Shown here: in pieces, positions 38,373 to 46,521 of the stretch
Layout of the letters: each line of letters starts with the position of its first letter
Numbering within the stretch: position 1 is the first letter of the stretch
Assembly: GCA_015689645.1 (NCBI GenBank)
Contig: WVSM01000002.1
Location: forward strand, 416,671 to 480,670
Reading direction: 5' to 3'
DNA from: Rhodobacterales bacterium HKCCE4037
Lineage (GTDB): Bacteria; Pseudomonadota; Alphaproteobacteria; Rhodobacterales; Rhodobacteraceae
DNA length: 64,000 nucleotides
Program-made: the position numbers and the translations under genes
Notes under the pieces: model-generated
The model's database searches: none
What the model saw: the letters and a program-made list of their open reading frames with translations, nothing else
Told to the model about the DNA's origin: nothing

Positions 38373-39026
38373 CTAGAACGGCACGGGGGCGCGGAAGCTC
38401 ATGCCGACGCCGCCGTCGGGGTGACGGAGTTTCAGGCTTTCGGCATGCAGCATCAGGCGCGGGAAGTCGCGGGCGGCACCCGTGGCGTAGAAGGGATCGC
38501 CAAGGATCGGGTGGCCGATTTCGCGCATGTGTACGCGCAGCTGGTGGGAGCGGCCGGTTTTCGGGAACAGGCGCATCCGGGTGGTGCCGTCTTCGATCTT
38601 CAGGCGGCGCCAAGCGGTCTGGGCCGGTTTGCCGGTCTCGAAATTCACGTGCTGAAGCGGGCGGTTCGGCCAGTCGACGATCAGGGGCAGGTCGATCTGG
38701 CCCTGTTTCTCGGCCACTTCGCCCCAGACGCGGGCCACGTAGGTCTTCTTCATGTGGCGCTTTTCGAATTGCAGGCCGAGGTGTCGTTGCGCGCCGGGTG
38801 TGCGGGCGAAGACCATGATTCCGGAGGTGTCCATGTCGAGGCGGTGGACCAGGAGCGCCTCGGGGAAGACGACCTGCAGGCGGGTGATCAGGCAATCGGC
38901 GAGGTGATCGCCCTTGCCGGGGACCGACAGAAGGCCCGCGGGCTTGTTCACGAGGATCAGTTCGTGATCTTCGTGGAGGATGTCGAGGGGCGTGTCGGGC
39001 GGGGCGTAGGTGAACGGGTTGCTCAT
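38373..39026 (-). CDS. RluA-family RNA pseudouridine synthase
   Basis: 217 residues, the single catalytic domain of the RluA family without an S4 domain. Motif I with the catalytic Asp is HRLDMDTSGIMVFA; motif II DLPLIVDWPNRP and motif III GRSHQLRVHMREIGHPILGD are also present. Target could be 23S rRNA U746 and tRNA U32 as for RluA, or another site; the sequence alone does not decide. Only seven bases separate it from the preceding small membrane protein gene on the same strand. Confidence 0.92.
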   Translation of the reverse strand: MSNPFTYAPPDTPLDILHEDHELILVNKPAGLLSVPGKGDHLADCLITRLQVVFPEALLVHRLDMDTSGIMVFARTPGAQRHLGLQFEKRHMKKTYVARVWGEVAEKQGQIDLPLIVDWPNRPLQHVNFETGKPAQTAWRRLKIEDGTTRMRLFPKTGRSHQLRVHMREIGHPILGDPFYATGAARDFPRLMLHAESLKLRHPDGGVGMSFRAPVPF

Positions 39027-39033
39027 GCTCGAA

Positions 39034-39300
39034 TCACGCCGTGATCCGCAGCGCGTTCAGGGCGATGGATGCGAACAGGAGCAGCGTGAAGACGAGAAGC
39101 AACCGGCGGTCGCGCTTGTCCTCCTCGGACCGGAGCCAGTATTCGGCCTGTTTCACGAACCCGGTCGGGCCATGAAACATCCGGCCCGATTGGTGCAGGT
39201 CGCGCTTGCGGAAGAGGAACATGGTGCGGAACATCAGGACCGCCCAACCGGCGAAGACGACGCCCTGAAAGGCAAGCTGAAGGATGGCGCCGGTGCTCAT
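39034..39300 (-). CDS. Small two-helix membrane protein of unknown function
   Basis: 88 residues with membrane segments near each end (ILQLAFQGVVFAGWAVLMF and RLLLVFTLLLFASIALNAL) and a charged loop between them (RKRDLHQSGRMFHGPTGFV). No family recognised. The ATG at 39300 follows AGAGGA; the frame stays open farther upstream but without hydrophobic or coding character. Likely co-transcribed with the pseudouridine synthase. Confidence 0.7.
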   Translation of the reverse strand: MSTGAILQLAFQGVVFAGWAVLMFRTMFLFRKRDLHQSGRMFHGPTGFVKQAEYWLRSEEDKRDRRLLLVFTLLLFASIALNALRITA

Positions 39301-39383
39301 GTCGGTCCTCTGCCGGATGGACGGGAACCGGAGAATTAGCAAAGAACGGGCGGCGGGCAAAGGCTTCGCCTGCCCGGGTCTGT

Positions 39384-40028
39384 TCAGATGCCGACGAAGG
39401 GCTGCGCGATGCGGGGCAGGAGGCCCTGGAAGCGAAGCCGCGCGTTGGTGGCCACGAGGCAGATGCAATCCTCGCCCGGCTCGGCCACGGGGGTGTGGCT
39501 GACCTCGGCATCGGCGACCTCGATGTCACCGCGCGAGAAGACGCCGTCCTCATCGCGGAACGCGCCCTTGAGGACCAGCGTCATCTCGGTGCCGTGGTGG
39601 CTGTGTTCCGGCATGGCGCGGCCTGCGGGGATGCGCAGAAGACGTGCGGTGCCGCTGTCGTCGGAATAAAGCACGCATTGCTTCACGCCCGCACCGACGG
39701 AGCGCCAGCGCACGGCATCCTCATCGCCGCCGACGGCCGCGCGCAGAGGGGCGGGAAAGGTGCCGCCGGAGGTTGTGATCGGGCGGTCGGACCGCGCCGT
39801 GTCGCCGACCATTGCAAGCGTCTTCTGAAGGCAGTCGTCGGAGAGGTCAGCCTCGTCGAGAGTGTCGAGCACGGCGCCGCCGACGGCCTCATATGCCTCG
39901 AGCCGGGCGCGCGCCTCGTCGCTCAGCGACACGTGGGTCGCGATCACGAGGTCGAAGGCCCTGGGCAGGGCCCCGGTTGCGTAGCCCATCAGGAGATCGT
40001 CGGGCACATGATGCTGGATGTCGGTCAT
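39384..40028 (-). CDS. chrR: ChrR-type cupin anti-sigma factor lacking the zinc-finger cysteines
   Basis: 214-residue anti-sigma factor paired with the RpoE-type sigma factor that overlaps it by four bases. The C-terminal cupin domain keeps the metal ligands of Rhodobacter sphaeroides ChrR (His142, His144, Glu148, His178 in PEHSHHGTEMTLVLKGAF and SHTPVAEPG) and the two late cysteines (EDCICL, 188 and 190). In the N-terminal anti-sigma domain, His6/His7 and His32 are kept, but the two zinc-ligand cysteines are Ser36 and Ala39 (THVSLSDEAR). In R. sphaeroides this module senses singlet oxygen and releases RpoE. Overall similarity makes the family certain; zinc-dependent function is in doubt. Confidence 0.9.
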   Translation of the reverse strand: MTDIQHHVPDDLLMGYATGALPRAFDLVIATHVSLSDEARARLEAYEAVGGAVLDTLDEADLSDDCLQKTLAMVGDTARSDRPITTSGGTFPAPLRAAVGGDEDAVRWRSVGAGVKQCVLYSDDSGTARLLRIPAGRAMPEHSHHGTEMTLVLKGAFRDEDGVFSRGDIEVADAEVSHTPVAEPGEDCICLVATNARLRFQGLLPRIAQPFVGI

Positions 40029-40720
40029 TGGTCTGTCGTGTCTTGCTTCGTTCTGGTCTGGGGAGCCTCGGACTGGCTCATGGAGTGGCGCAGGCGTTCG
40101 AGCGCGAGCCGGATGCGCGACTTGATGGTGCCGAGGGGCAATCCGGTTTCGGCGGCGATGTCGGAATGGGACAATTCGCCGAAATAGGCATGCTGGATCA
40201 GTTCGCGTTGCTTTGCGGGCAGTTTCGCGATGGCTTGCGCGAGGCGTCCGCTGTCCTGTTGCAGGGCGATGACATCAGCCTGATCGGGGGCCTGTTCGGG
40301 GCCCCAGGGCAGATCCTCGGGCTCGGGGCGAGAGTAGCGACGCAGCAGGTCGATCTTGCGGTTCCGCGCGATCGTGAAGATCCACGTCGCGGCAGAGGCC
40401 CGCGACGGGTCATACATGTGCGCCTTGCGCCAGAGCGTGACCATGACGTCCTGCATACATTCCTCGGCGAGGCTTTCATCGGCCCCGGATTTCATCAGGA
40501 ACGCCTTCACCCTTGGGGCGAAATGCCGAAAGAGTTCGGCGAAGGCCTCCCGATCCTGGTTTTGCGCAATGGCCGCAACGAGCGTGGCCCAACGCAGATC
40601 TGTGGTTTCGCGTGCTGTCACCGTCTTTCCACGCAATTGAGCGCGCTCCGGTTTCGGCCCGGTCGGGGTCAGAGACGCAGCGGCAACTGTCTCGGGCGCG
40701 GGGTCATTGGCGAGCAGCAT
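40025..40720 (-). CDS. rpoE: RpoE-type ECF sigma factor (ECF11 group, ChrR partner)
   Basis: ECF sigma factor, 231 residues from this start. Region 2 includes FAELFRHFAPRVKAFLMKSG and DPSRASAATWIFTIARNRKI, and region 4 ends with HSDIAAETGLPLGTIKSRIR. By the R. sphaeroides homologue it would activate genes against singlet oxygen and membrane damage. The ATG at 40720 has TAGGAGA just upstream, yet the first 33 residues are not found in that homologue; a GTG at 40621 behind GGAAAG would give 198 residues and matches it better. Which is used depends on the promoter at 40725-40754. Confidence 0.92.
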   Translation of the reverse strand: MLLANDPAPETVAAASLTPTGPKPERAQLRGKTVTARETTDLRWATLVAAIAQNQDREAFAELFRHFAPRVKAFLMKSGADESLAEECMQDVMVTLWRKAHMYDPSRASAATWIFTIARNRKIDLLRRYSRPEPEDLPWGPEQAPDQADVIALQQDSGRLAQAIAKLPAKQRELIQHAYFGELSHSDIAAETGLPLGTIKSRIRLALERLRHSMSQSEAPQTRTKQDTTDQ

Positions 40721-40724
40721 ACTT

Positions 40725-40754
40725 CTCCTACGCAGGATGTCCGAAGGTGGATCA
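40725..40754 (-). promoter_or_regulatory. Candidate RpoE-dependent promoter of rpoE-chrR
   Basis: On the minus strand TGATCC, 18 bases, then TAGGAG. TGATCC is the exact -35 box of R. sphaeroides RpoE promoters; the -10 box (TAAGAA there) matches in four of six positions. The -10 box coincides with the ribosome-binding site of the upstream rpoE start, so a transcript from here would only suit the downstream GTG start. Confidence 0.45.
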
Positions 40755-40814
40755 TTTTTAACGCACAAAAAGAGCATTTGGTTCCCGCGCGCACGACGCG
40801 CGAGGGATTTTCTT

Positions 40815-40844
40815 TGATCTGCTTGCAGTTGGCCGCCGTAGACC
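40815..40844 (+). promoter_or_regulatory. Candidate RpoE-dependent promoter of the flavoprotein operon
   Basis: TGATCT, 18 bases, then TAGACC, 33 bases before the flavoprotein ATG. Same spacing as the divergent rpoE site, with one mismatch in the -35 box and a weak -10 box. Confidence 0.3.
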
Positions 40845-40877
40845 GTTCAAGTGGAACGAGAAACCGAAGGGTCATGA

Positions 40878-42170
40878 ATGCCGTTTGAGACGCCGGGTGC
40901 CACCCCGAAGAAAATCGCCGTAATCGGGGCCGGGATTTCCGGCATGGCCGCGGCCTATCACCTGGCGCAGGACAACGACGTGACCCTGATCGAGGCCGAG
41001 CCGCGATTAGGCGGGCATGCGCGCACGGTCGTTGCGGGCAAGCATGGCGACCAGCCCGTCGATACCGGCTTCATCGTGTTCAACAAGGTGAATTACCCCA
41101 ACCTCGTGAAGCTGTTCGACGAGTTGGAGGTGCCGGTGGCGCCGTCGGACATGTCGTTCGCGGCCTCCATCGCGGGCGGGCGGATCGAATACGGGTTGCG
41201 CAGCCCGCAGGCGCTGTTCGCGCAGCCGGGGAACCTTGTGCGGCCCGGGTTCCTGCGGATGGTGCGGGACCTCTTCACCTTCAACGCCAAGGCGGCCGGG
41301 CTGGCGACTGACAGCACGATCACCTTGCGGGAGTTCCTGGACCAGATGGGGATGGGGCGGTGGTTCCGCGACTATTACATCACGCCGATTTCCGGGGCGA
41401 TCTGGTCGACCCCGAAAGAGGAGATCATGGATTTCCCCGCGCAGGCGATGGTCCGGTTCTTCCGCAATCACCATTTGCTGCATCACACCGGCCAACATCA
41501 ATGGTACACGGTCGACGGAGGCTCCATCGAATACGTGACGCGGTTGGAGCGGGCGATGCGGGGCCGTGGCGTCGATATCCGGCTGGGGCGCGGGGTCGAG
41601 GCGGTGAAGCGCTCGATCCTCGGGGCCGAAGTGCGGATGGGCGGCCATTGGGAGACCTTCGACGAGGTGGTCTTCGCCACCCATTCGGACCAGTCGCTGG
41701 CGATGCTGGCCGACCCGACCGAGGCGGAGAAGCAAGCGCTTGGCGCGGTGCGCTACCAGCCGAACCGCGCGGTGCTGCACGCCGATGCGAGCGCGATGCC
41801 GAAGCGGCGGGTGACCTGGTCGAGCTGGAACTACACCGAGCGTCCGGGTCACGAGGGCGGGCCCATCGACCTGACCTACTGGATGAACTGCCTGCAACCG
41901 ATCCCGGAAAGCGACCCGATGTTCGTCACGCTGAATTCGCGCGCGCCGATCAACGAGGCGCTGATCTACGACGAGGTGGAGTTCGCCCATCCCGTCTATG
42001 ACTTGGCTGCACTGGCGGCGCAGGCGGAGATCCGCGAGATGAACGGCGACAACGCGACGTGGTATTGCGGGGCGTGGATGAAGAACGGCTTCCACGAGGA
42101 CGGCTATGCCAGCGCGCTGGACGTGGTCAAGGGCATGCAGACCCGGATACGGGGTGCGCTGGCGGCATGA
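40878..42170 (+). CDS. FAD-dependent amine oxidase-like protein (COG2907)
   Basis: 430 residues; NAD(P)-binding Rossmann/FAD fold, with dinucleotide motif IAVIGAGISGMAAAYHLA and the second FAD region EAEPRLGGHARTV at residues 37-50. FVTLNSRAPINEALIYDEVEF lies near the C terminus. This COG2907 family member, next to a DUF1365 gene, is part of the RpoE-ChrR regulon in R. sphaeroides, where genes of this type have been tied to modification of unsaturated membrane fatty acids (furan/cyclopropane-type chemistry); I recall the association but not every gene assignment. Here it faces rpoE-chrR and overlaps the DUF1365 gene by four bases. Confidence 0.9.
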   Translation: MPFETPGATPKKIAVIGAGISGMAAAYHLAQDNDVTLIEAEPRLGGHARTVVAGKHGDQPVDTGFIVFNKVNYPNLVKLFDELEVPVAPSDMSFAASIAGGRIEYGLRSPQALFAQPGNLVRPGFLRMVRDLFTFNAKAAGLATDSTITLREFLDQMGMGRWFRDYYITPISGAIWSTPKEEIMDFPAQAMVRFFRNHHLLHHTGQHQWYTVDGGSIEYVTRLERAMRGRGVDIRLGRGVEAVKRSILGAEVRMGGHWETFDEVVFATHSDQSLAMLADPTEAEKQALGAVRYQPNRAVLHADASAMPKRRVTWSSWNYTERPGHEGGPIDLTYWMNCLQPIPESDPMFVTLNSRAPINEALIYDEVEFAHPVYDLAALAAQAEIREMNGDNATWYCGAWMKNGFHEDGYASALDVVKGMQTRIRGALAA

Positions 42171-42931
42171 GCGAGGGCGTCGATCATATCGCGGGTGAGA
42201 CGTTCCACGGGCGCAAGGGCGCGGTGGAGAACGCGTTCCGCTACGGGATCGACTACGTGATGCTCGATGCCGAGGCCGAGGCCAGGGGCCCGGCGCTCTT
42301 CGGGCGCAACCGGGCGGGGCTGTTCTCGCTTCAGGACAGCGATCATGGAGGTCCGCCGAAGGCGGGGCGCGGGGCTGCGTGGGCACGGGACGTGCTGGCC
42401 GCCCATGACCTTGCGGGCGTGACGGACGGGCGGTTGATGCTTCTGGCGCAGCCGCGCGTGCTGGGGCACGTCTTTAACCCCGTTTCGTTCTGGTTGGCCT
42501 ACGACCGGCAGGCCCGGTTGCGGGCAGTGATTGCCGAGGTGACGAATACCTTCGGCGACCGTCATTCCTATCTCTGCGCGCACGAGGATCACCGCGCCAT
42601 CACGCGGGAAGATACGCTGCGCGCCACGAAGATCTTCCATGTCTCGCCGTTCCAGCCCATCGACGGCGGCTACGCCTTCCGCTTCGACATCCGCCCAGAG
42701 CGCGTCGGCATCTGGATCGAGTTCACCACGGGCAACGAAAGCGTGCTGGCCACGCTGACCGGCAAGCGGGGCCAACTGACCAACGGTTCGATCCTGCATG
42801 CGGCGCTGCGGCGGCCTTTCGGATCGCGCCGGGTGCTGGGGTTGATCCACTGGCAGGCTCTGAAGCTGTGGTGGAAAGGAGCGCCCTACCGGGTTCGGCC
42901 CGAGCCGCCGGTGGAAGAGGTCAGCCGCTAG
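42167..42931 (+). CDS. DUF1365 family protein
   Basis: 254 residues with DUF1365 signatures: GRKGAVENAFRYGIDYVMLD, RVLGHVFNPVSFWLAYDR, VIAEVTNTFGDRHSYL, KIFHVSPFQPIDGGYAFRFD and ALKLWWKGAPYR. Function not established; the family travels with COG2907 flavoproteins and lipid-modifying methyltransferases in RpoE regulons. The start overlaps the flavoprotein stop (ATGA), so the two are coupled. The cyclopropane synthase-like methyltransferase often found with them is not in this operon. Confidence 0.92.
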   Translation: MSEGVDHIAGETFHGRKGAVENAFRYGIDYVMLDAEAEARGPALFGRNRAGLFSLQDSDHGGPPKAGRGAAWARDVLAAHDLAGVTDGRLMLLAQPRVLGHVFNPVSFWLAYDRQARLRAVIAEVTNTFGDRHSYLCAHEDHRAITREDTLRATKIFHVSPFQPIDGGYAFRFDIRPERVGIWIEFTTGNESVLATLTGKRGQLTNGSILHAALRRPFGSRRVLGLIHWQALKLWWKGAPYRVRPEPPVEEVSR

Positions 42932-43054
42932 GCCGGCACCCATCGCAGCAGGGCGGTGAACTTTCGTCGAAGTTGCGGCGTTGGCCTTTCGACATATCTC
43001 TCTTGGCACGGCCCGGTATCCGGGTCGCCATTTGATACGGAAAGGATTTGAGAC

Positions 43055-43792
43055 ATGCGGGAATGGAGCGGGAAACGTTATTGGCTGGTCGGCGCGTCGG
43101 AGGGGCTGGGACGCGCCCTGGCGCACAAGCTCAGTCGCGCAGGGGTCGAGCTGATCCTGTCCGCCCGCTCGACCGACCGTCTCGAAGCCTTGGTCGAAGA
43201 GCTTCCCGGCCCCGCGGAGATCGTCACCGTCGACGTGGCCGACAGCGACTCCGTCAAGGCCGCCGCCGGGGACGTGGGCGAGATCGACGGGATGGTGTAC
43301 CTCGCCGGGCTTGGCACCCTCATCAAGACGCAGGACTGGGATGCCGAGAAGGTCGAACAACTTCTCGACGTGAACCTGATCGGTGCCGCGCGCGTGATCG
43401 GTCAGGTGATCGGGCCAATGGTCAAGAAAAACAAGGGCCATATCGTCCTGACCGGCTCCCTTTCCGCCTACCGAGGGCTGCCGACGGCGGTGGGTTATTC
43501 GGCGTCGAAAGCCGGCCTGATGTCGCTCGCCGAATCGATGCATGGCGACCTGAAGGACACCGGCGTCGAGGTCCAGCTGGTCAATCCGGGCTACATCGAC
43601 ACCCAGATGCAGGACAACAATCCCTATTCCAAACCGTTCATGATGGAACCGGACGAGGCCGCGCAGGAAGTGTTCGAACACATGAACACCGACAATTTCG
43701 TCAAGGCGTTTCCCTTCGGCTTCAGCCTGCTGTTCCGGTTCTCGCGCTTCCTGCCGACGAGCCTTTACGAATGGATGTTCTTCCGGCGCTGA
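43055..43792 (+). CDS. Short-chain dehydrogenase/reductase
   Basis: 245-residue SDR enzyme: cofactor motif GASEGLG near residue 13, catalytic Ser in VLTGSLSAYRGLP and YSASK (residues about 149-153). The C-terminal tail is hydrophobic and aromatic (FGFSLLFRFSRFLPTSLYEW), suggesting contact with membrane lipids. An SDR lies in the same regulon cluster in R. sphaeroides. A 123-base gap separates it from DUF1365, so it may have its own promoter; I could not find one. Substrate unknown. Confidence 0.9.
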   Translation: MREWSGKRYWLVGASEGLGRALAHKLSRAGVELILSARSTDRLEALVEELPGPAEIVTVDVADSDSVKAAAGDVGEIDGMVYLAGLGTLIKTQDWDAEKVEQLLDVNLIGAARVIGQVIGPMVKKNKGHIVLTGSLSAYRGLPTAVGYSASKAGLMSLAESMHGDLKDTGVEVQLVNPGYIDTQMQDNNPYSKPFMMEPDEAAQEVFEHMNTDNFVKAFPFGFSLLFRFSRFLPTSLYEWMFFRR

Positions 43793-43862
43793 TATTGTCC
43801 TGAATCAAGGCGTGCCCCGTGCAGCCTTGGTTAACTGTTCGCCGTGAACAGGAGGATGAGAC

Positions 43863-44177
43863 ATGGAAATCTCGACACGCGCCGTGGCGCAGGTGGTCCT
43901 GATGGGCCACGAGATGGAGCGGGCCGAAGGCGAATTGCGCGGCTTCGTGGACCGGCTGGGAGAGGATGAACAGGCCGAACTGGTCGCGCTGTTCTGGATC
44001 GGTCGCGGCAGTTTCGAACCGGAGGATTTCGATGAAGCGGTGGCGACGGCCAAGGCCGAGGCGACGGTGCCGACCATTGATTACCTGACGGGAAGCCCGC
44101 ATTTCGCCGACCATATTGAGGCCGGGGCAGAGGCCATGGGGCTGGATATCGCCGGCGAAGAGGAAGACCTGCTTTAG
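43863..44177 (+). CDS. DUF3775 domain protein
   Basis: 104-residue acidic protein with the DUF3775 pattern: ELRGFVDRLGEDEQAELVAL followed by FWIGRGSFEPEDFDEAVATA. Function unknown; no motif suggests catalysis. Its stop codon overlaps the stop codon of the convergent saccharopine dehydrogenase gene. Confidence 0.88.
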   Translation: MEISTRAVAQVVLMGHEMERAEGELRGFVDRLGEDEQAELVALFWIGRGSFEPEDFDEAVATAKAEATVPTIDYLTGSPHFADHIEAGAEAMGLDIAGEEEDLL

Positions 44178-45211
44178 ACGTGATCGCGGAAGGTCGCCTC
44201 GGCCCGTGCCCAGACGCCCGACGTGTCTGTTGGAAGGTCCAGAAGGCTTGGCAGAAGCTGCCCCGCGTAATCCTGAGAGCTTTCGAGCGGCAGGAGGGAC
44301 GGCAGGTTGTCGATGGCCATGACGTCAAGGGGTGGCTCTTCGGCCACGCGCAAGGTCGGCTCGGCCCAGGTCGTCGTGCGGTCGTAGACCTTGATCGGCG
44401 AGAATTCCGAATCCGGGTCGCAGGCGATGTCGCCGATCACCGTGAGGTCGCGCGGATCGTTCGGGGCGCTGGCGGGCACGAAGACCGGCACGCCGGGCGA
44501 GGCGAGGATGCAGTTCAGGAACAGGTCGTGTTGCAGAACCTCCGGGAAGGGGCCGCCGTGGGCGGTTTCGGCCATGTCCCAGCGGGTCGGGCTGATCGAG
44601 AGCGCCTGCAGCAGGGCTGTCGCGCCGCTGCCGGTGCGCCCGAGCGCGCCAATGATGAGGGCGGTGGGACGACTGGTTCCGAGCGCGTCTTCAAGGTCGG
44701 CGATCAGGGCGTGCTTGTCGGGCCAGTCGCTGACCGGCCCCATCGCGCGCCCGTCGCGTTGTGCCGCCCATGCGGCAAGTGAGAGACCCGCGCCCACGTA
44801 ACCCGCCCAGTAGCCGAACGCGGCAACGCGTCGGCCATTTTCCTCGACGAGGTATTCGAGGTCCAGGAGCGTGCCGCCGCCCGCCTTGAAGCGGTCGAGC
44901 AGGTGCCGCCCGGCGCTTTGTCCCTTGTAGGCATGGCCGAACATGATGTGGCGGTGGCTGAGCGGCCCGGTATCTTCGGGCAGTTCCTTGAGGCCGAAGA
45001 TGATCGCGTCCCGCGGTGCGTTCCGCCAGGCTCCCGCCGGTGCGATCTCGATGCCTTCGGCGCGGTAGGCCTCGGTCGGGATGATGCGGTCGGGGCTGTC
45101 CTCGACCGTAACGCGAATGCCTGCATCGCGCAGCGTTTTCGCGCCCTCCGGCGTCAGGCCGACCCGGCGTTCGTTGGCGCGCTCCTCGGCGCGGACCCAG
45201 AGATGTGTCAT
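44174..45211 (-). CDS. Saccharopine dehydrogenase (NAD+, L-lysine-forming), Lys1 type
   Basis: 345 residues. The N-terminal domain (LWVRAEERANERRVGLTPEG) and the NAD-binding region (ALIIGALGRTGSGATALLQA) fit the Lys1/AlaDH-like saccharopine dehydrogenase family; HIMFGHAYKGQSAG carries the Lys/His catalytic pair, and the substrate end ENGRRVAAFGYWAGYVGAG is present. In bacteria, this enzyme type is thought to serve lysine or saccharopine catabolism. No lysine-ketoglutarate reductase neighbour is seen, so direction and pathway are open. Confidence 0.88.
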   Translation of the reverse strand: MTHLWVRAEERANERRVGLTPEGAKTLRDAGIRVTVEDSPDRIIPTEAYRAEGIEIAPAGAWRNAPRDAIIFGLKELPEDTGPLSHRHIMFGHAYKGQSAGRHLLDRFKAGGGTLLDLEYLVEENGRRVAAFGYWAGYVGAGLSLAAWAAQRDGRAMGPVSDWPDKHALIADLEDALGTSRPTALIIGALGRTGSGATALLQALSISPTRWDMAETAHGGPFPEVLQHDLFLNCILASPGVPVFVPASAPNDPRDLTVIGDIACDPDSEFSPIKVYDRTTTWAEPTLRVAEEPPLDVMAIDNLPSLLPLESSQDYAGQLLPSLLDLPTDTSGVWARAEATFRDHV

Positions 45212-45343
45212 GTGCGTTCCTCGTTCCGGCGCGTGCGCGCATTCCCGCGCATCGTGCTAGCAGGCACCGCAGAGAAGTGGAACCGACGCGGGACGCAACG
45301 GGTTGACCGGGTGAAGGCAACCAAACAGCCCGAGGAGGTTCCC

Positions 45344-45823
45344 ATGGTTACCCCGACTGCACCGTATTCCCCCGTCGATGCCGCTGCGGACGGCGCCGAA
45401 AAGCGCAACGATATCGAAGCGCTCCAGACGGTTCTGACCCGCACGATCGACGCCATTGCCGGCTATGACAAGATGCTGCCGGAGGCCGAGGCCGACGTGG
45501 CCCCGATCCTGAAGAAGCTGCGGGAAACGCACCACGAGCACACCGGCCAGCTTGCCGCGATCATCACCGGTCTGGGCGGTGAGCCCGAGACCGAAGGCTC
45601 GGTCATGGGCACGGTCAACAAGGCGGTCGTGTCGCTGCGCGCGATGTTCGACGAGATCGACGACGACGCGCTGGAACAGGCCGTCAATGGTGAGAAATGG
45701 ATCACCGACGCATTTGGCGAGGCGGCGCAGGAGCTGCCGGAAGGTCATCACCGCGACGAGGTTGTCGCCATGCGGCAGGAGCTGGAGGCGCTTCTGACCG
45801 AGGCGCGCGCCATCGCCGACTAA
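45344..45823 (+). CDS. DUF2383 ferritin-like protein
   Basis: 159 residues, all-helical, with the DUF2383/PA2169-like pattern: DIEALQTVLTRTIDAIAGYD, LRETHHEHTGQLAAIITGLG and HHRDEVVAMRQELEALL. The His/Glu pairs on helices (E-T-H-H-E-H and H-H-R-D-E) could hold iron as in ferritin-like four-helix bundles, but binding is not shown. The start follows GAGGAGG. A longer frame upstream is not coding. Convergent with the response regulator gene, overlapping by four bases. Confidence 0.85.
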   Translation: MVTPTAPYSPVDAAADGAEKRNDIEALQTVLTRTIDAIAGYDKMLPEAEADVAPILKKLRETHHEHTGQLAAIITGLGGEPETEGSVMGTVNKAVVSLRAMFDEIDDDALEQAVNGEKWITDAFGEAAQELPEGHHRDEVVAMRQELEALLTEARAIAD

Positions 45824-46521
45824 GACCAGGTGACATCACCGAGGAAGATGTAACCCGCGCCATAGATCGTCTTGATCAGGCGCGGGTTTTTCGGGTCTTC
45901 CCGTAGCTTGGTTCGCAGCCGCGAGATGCGGACATCCATCGCGCGATCGAAACTGTCGCCCGCGCCGCCGCCAAGGCTTTCCTGCATCTGCTGGCGCGAG
46001 ATCAGGCGTTTTGGGGCTTCGAGGAACAGGCGCAGCACTTCGCCCTCGGCATGGGAGAAGGTCGTCTCCGACCCGTCTTCGGCGGTCAGGGTGTAGCTGT
46101 CGAATTGTGCCGTCCAGCCATTGAAATGGGCGGTGGACGGGTTGCGGTCCCGCGCTTTCGGGGTGCGCAGTCGGGCCCGGACGCGGGCGACGACCTCGAT
46201 CGGATCGAACGGCTTGATGATGTAATCGTCCGCCCCAAGTTCGAGCCCCGCGACACGGTCCTGCACCTGCGCCCTGCCCGAGATGATGATGATCGCCGCG
46301 CCGGATTCGAGCGCCAGGCGATGCACGACGGCGAGGCCATCGCGGTCGGGCAGGCCCAGATCGACGAGGCAGACGTCCGGCGTCGTGCGGCGCAGGGCGG
46401 CTTCGAACTCGGTCGCGCGCGCGAAGGAGGCGGTGCGGAACCCTGCATCCTCCAGCGCATCGGAAAGCATCGCGCGGATCTGCGGCTCGTCATCGAGAAT
46501 GGCGACCAGCGGCGCGTTCAT
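45820..46521 (-). CDS. OmpR-family response regulator
   Basis: 233 residues: receiver domain with Asp10/Asp11, phospho-acceptor Asp54 (VCLVDLGLPDRDG) and Lys in DDYIIKPFDP, then a winged-helix DNA-binding domain (SHAEGEVLRLFLEAPKRLIS to IKTIYGAGYIFLGD). It overlaps the upstream hybrid kinase gene by four bases (ATGA), so they form a two-component pair. Target genes unknown; the divergent CoA-ligase/Liv operon is the nearest candidate. Confidence 0.93.
   Translation of the reverse strand: MNAPLVAILDDEPQIRAMLSDALEDAGFRTASFARATEFEAALRRTTPDVCLVDLGLPDRDGLAVVHRLALESGAAIIIISGRAQVQDRVAGLELGADDYIIKPFDPIEVVARVRARLRTPKARDRNPSTAHFNGWTAQFDSYTLTAEDGSETTFSHAEGEVLRLFLEAPKRLISRQQMQESLGGGAGDSFDRAMDVRISRLRTKLREDPKNPRLIKTIYGAGYIFLGDVTWS

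Noticed and set aside
43022..43054. An RpoE promoter in front of the SDR gene
   Set aside because: No TGATCC-like box with correct spacing could be found in the 123-base gap.
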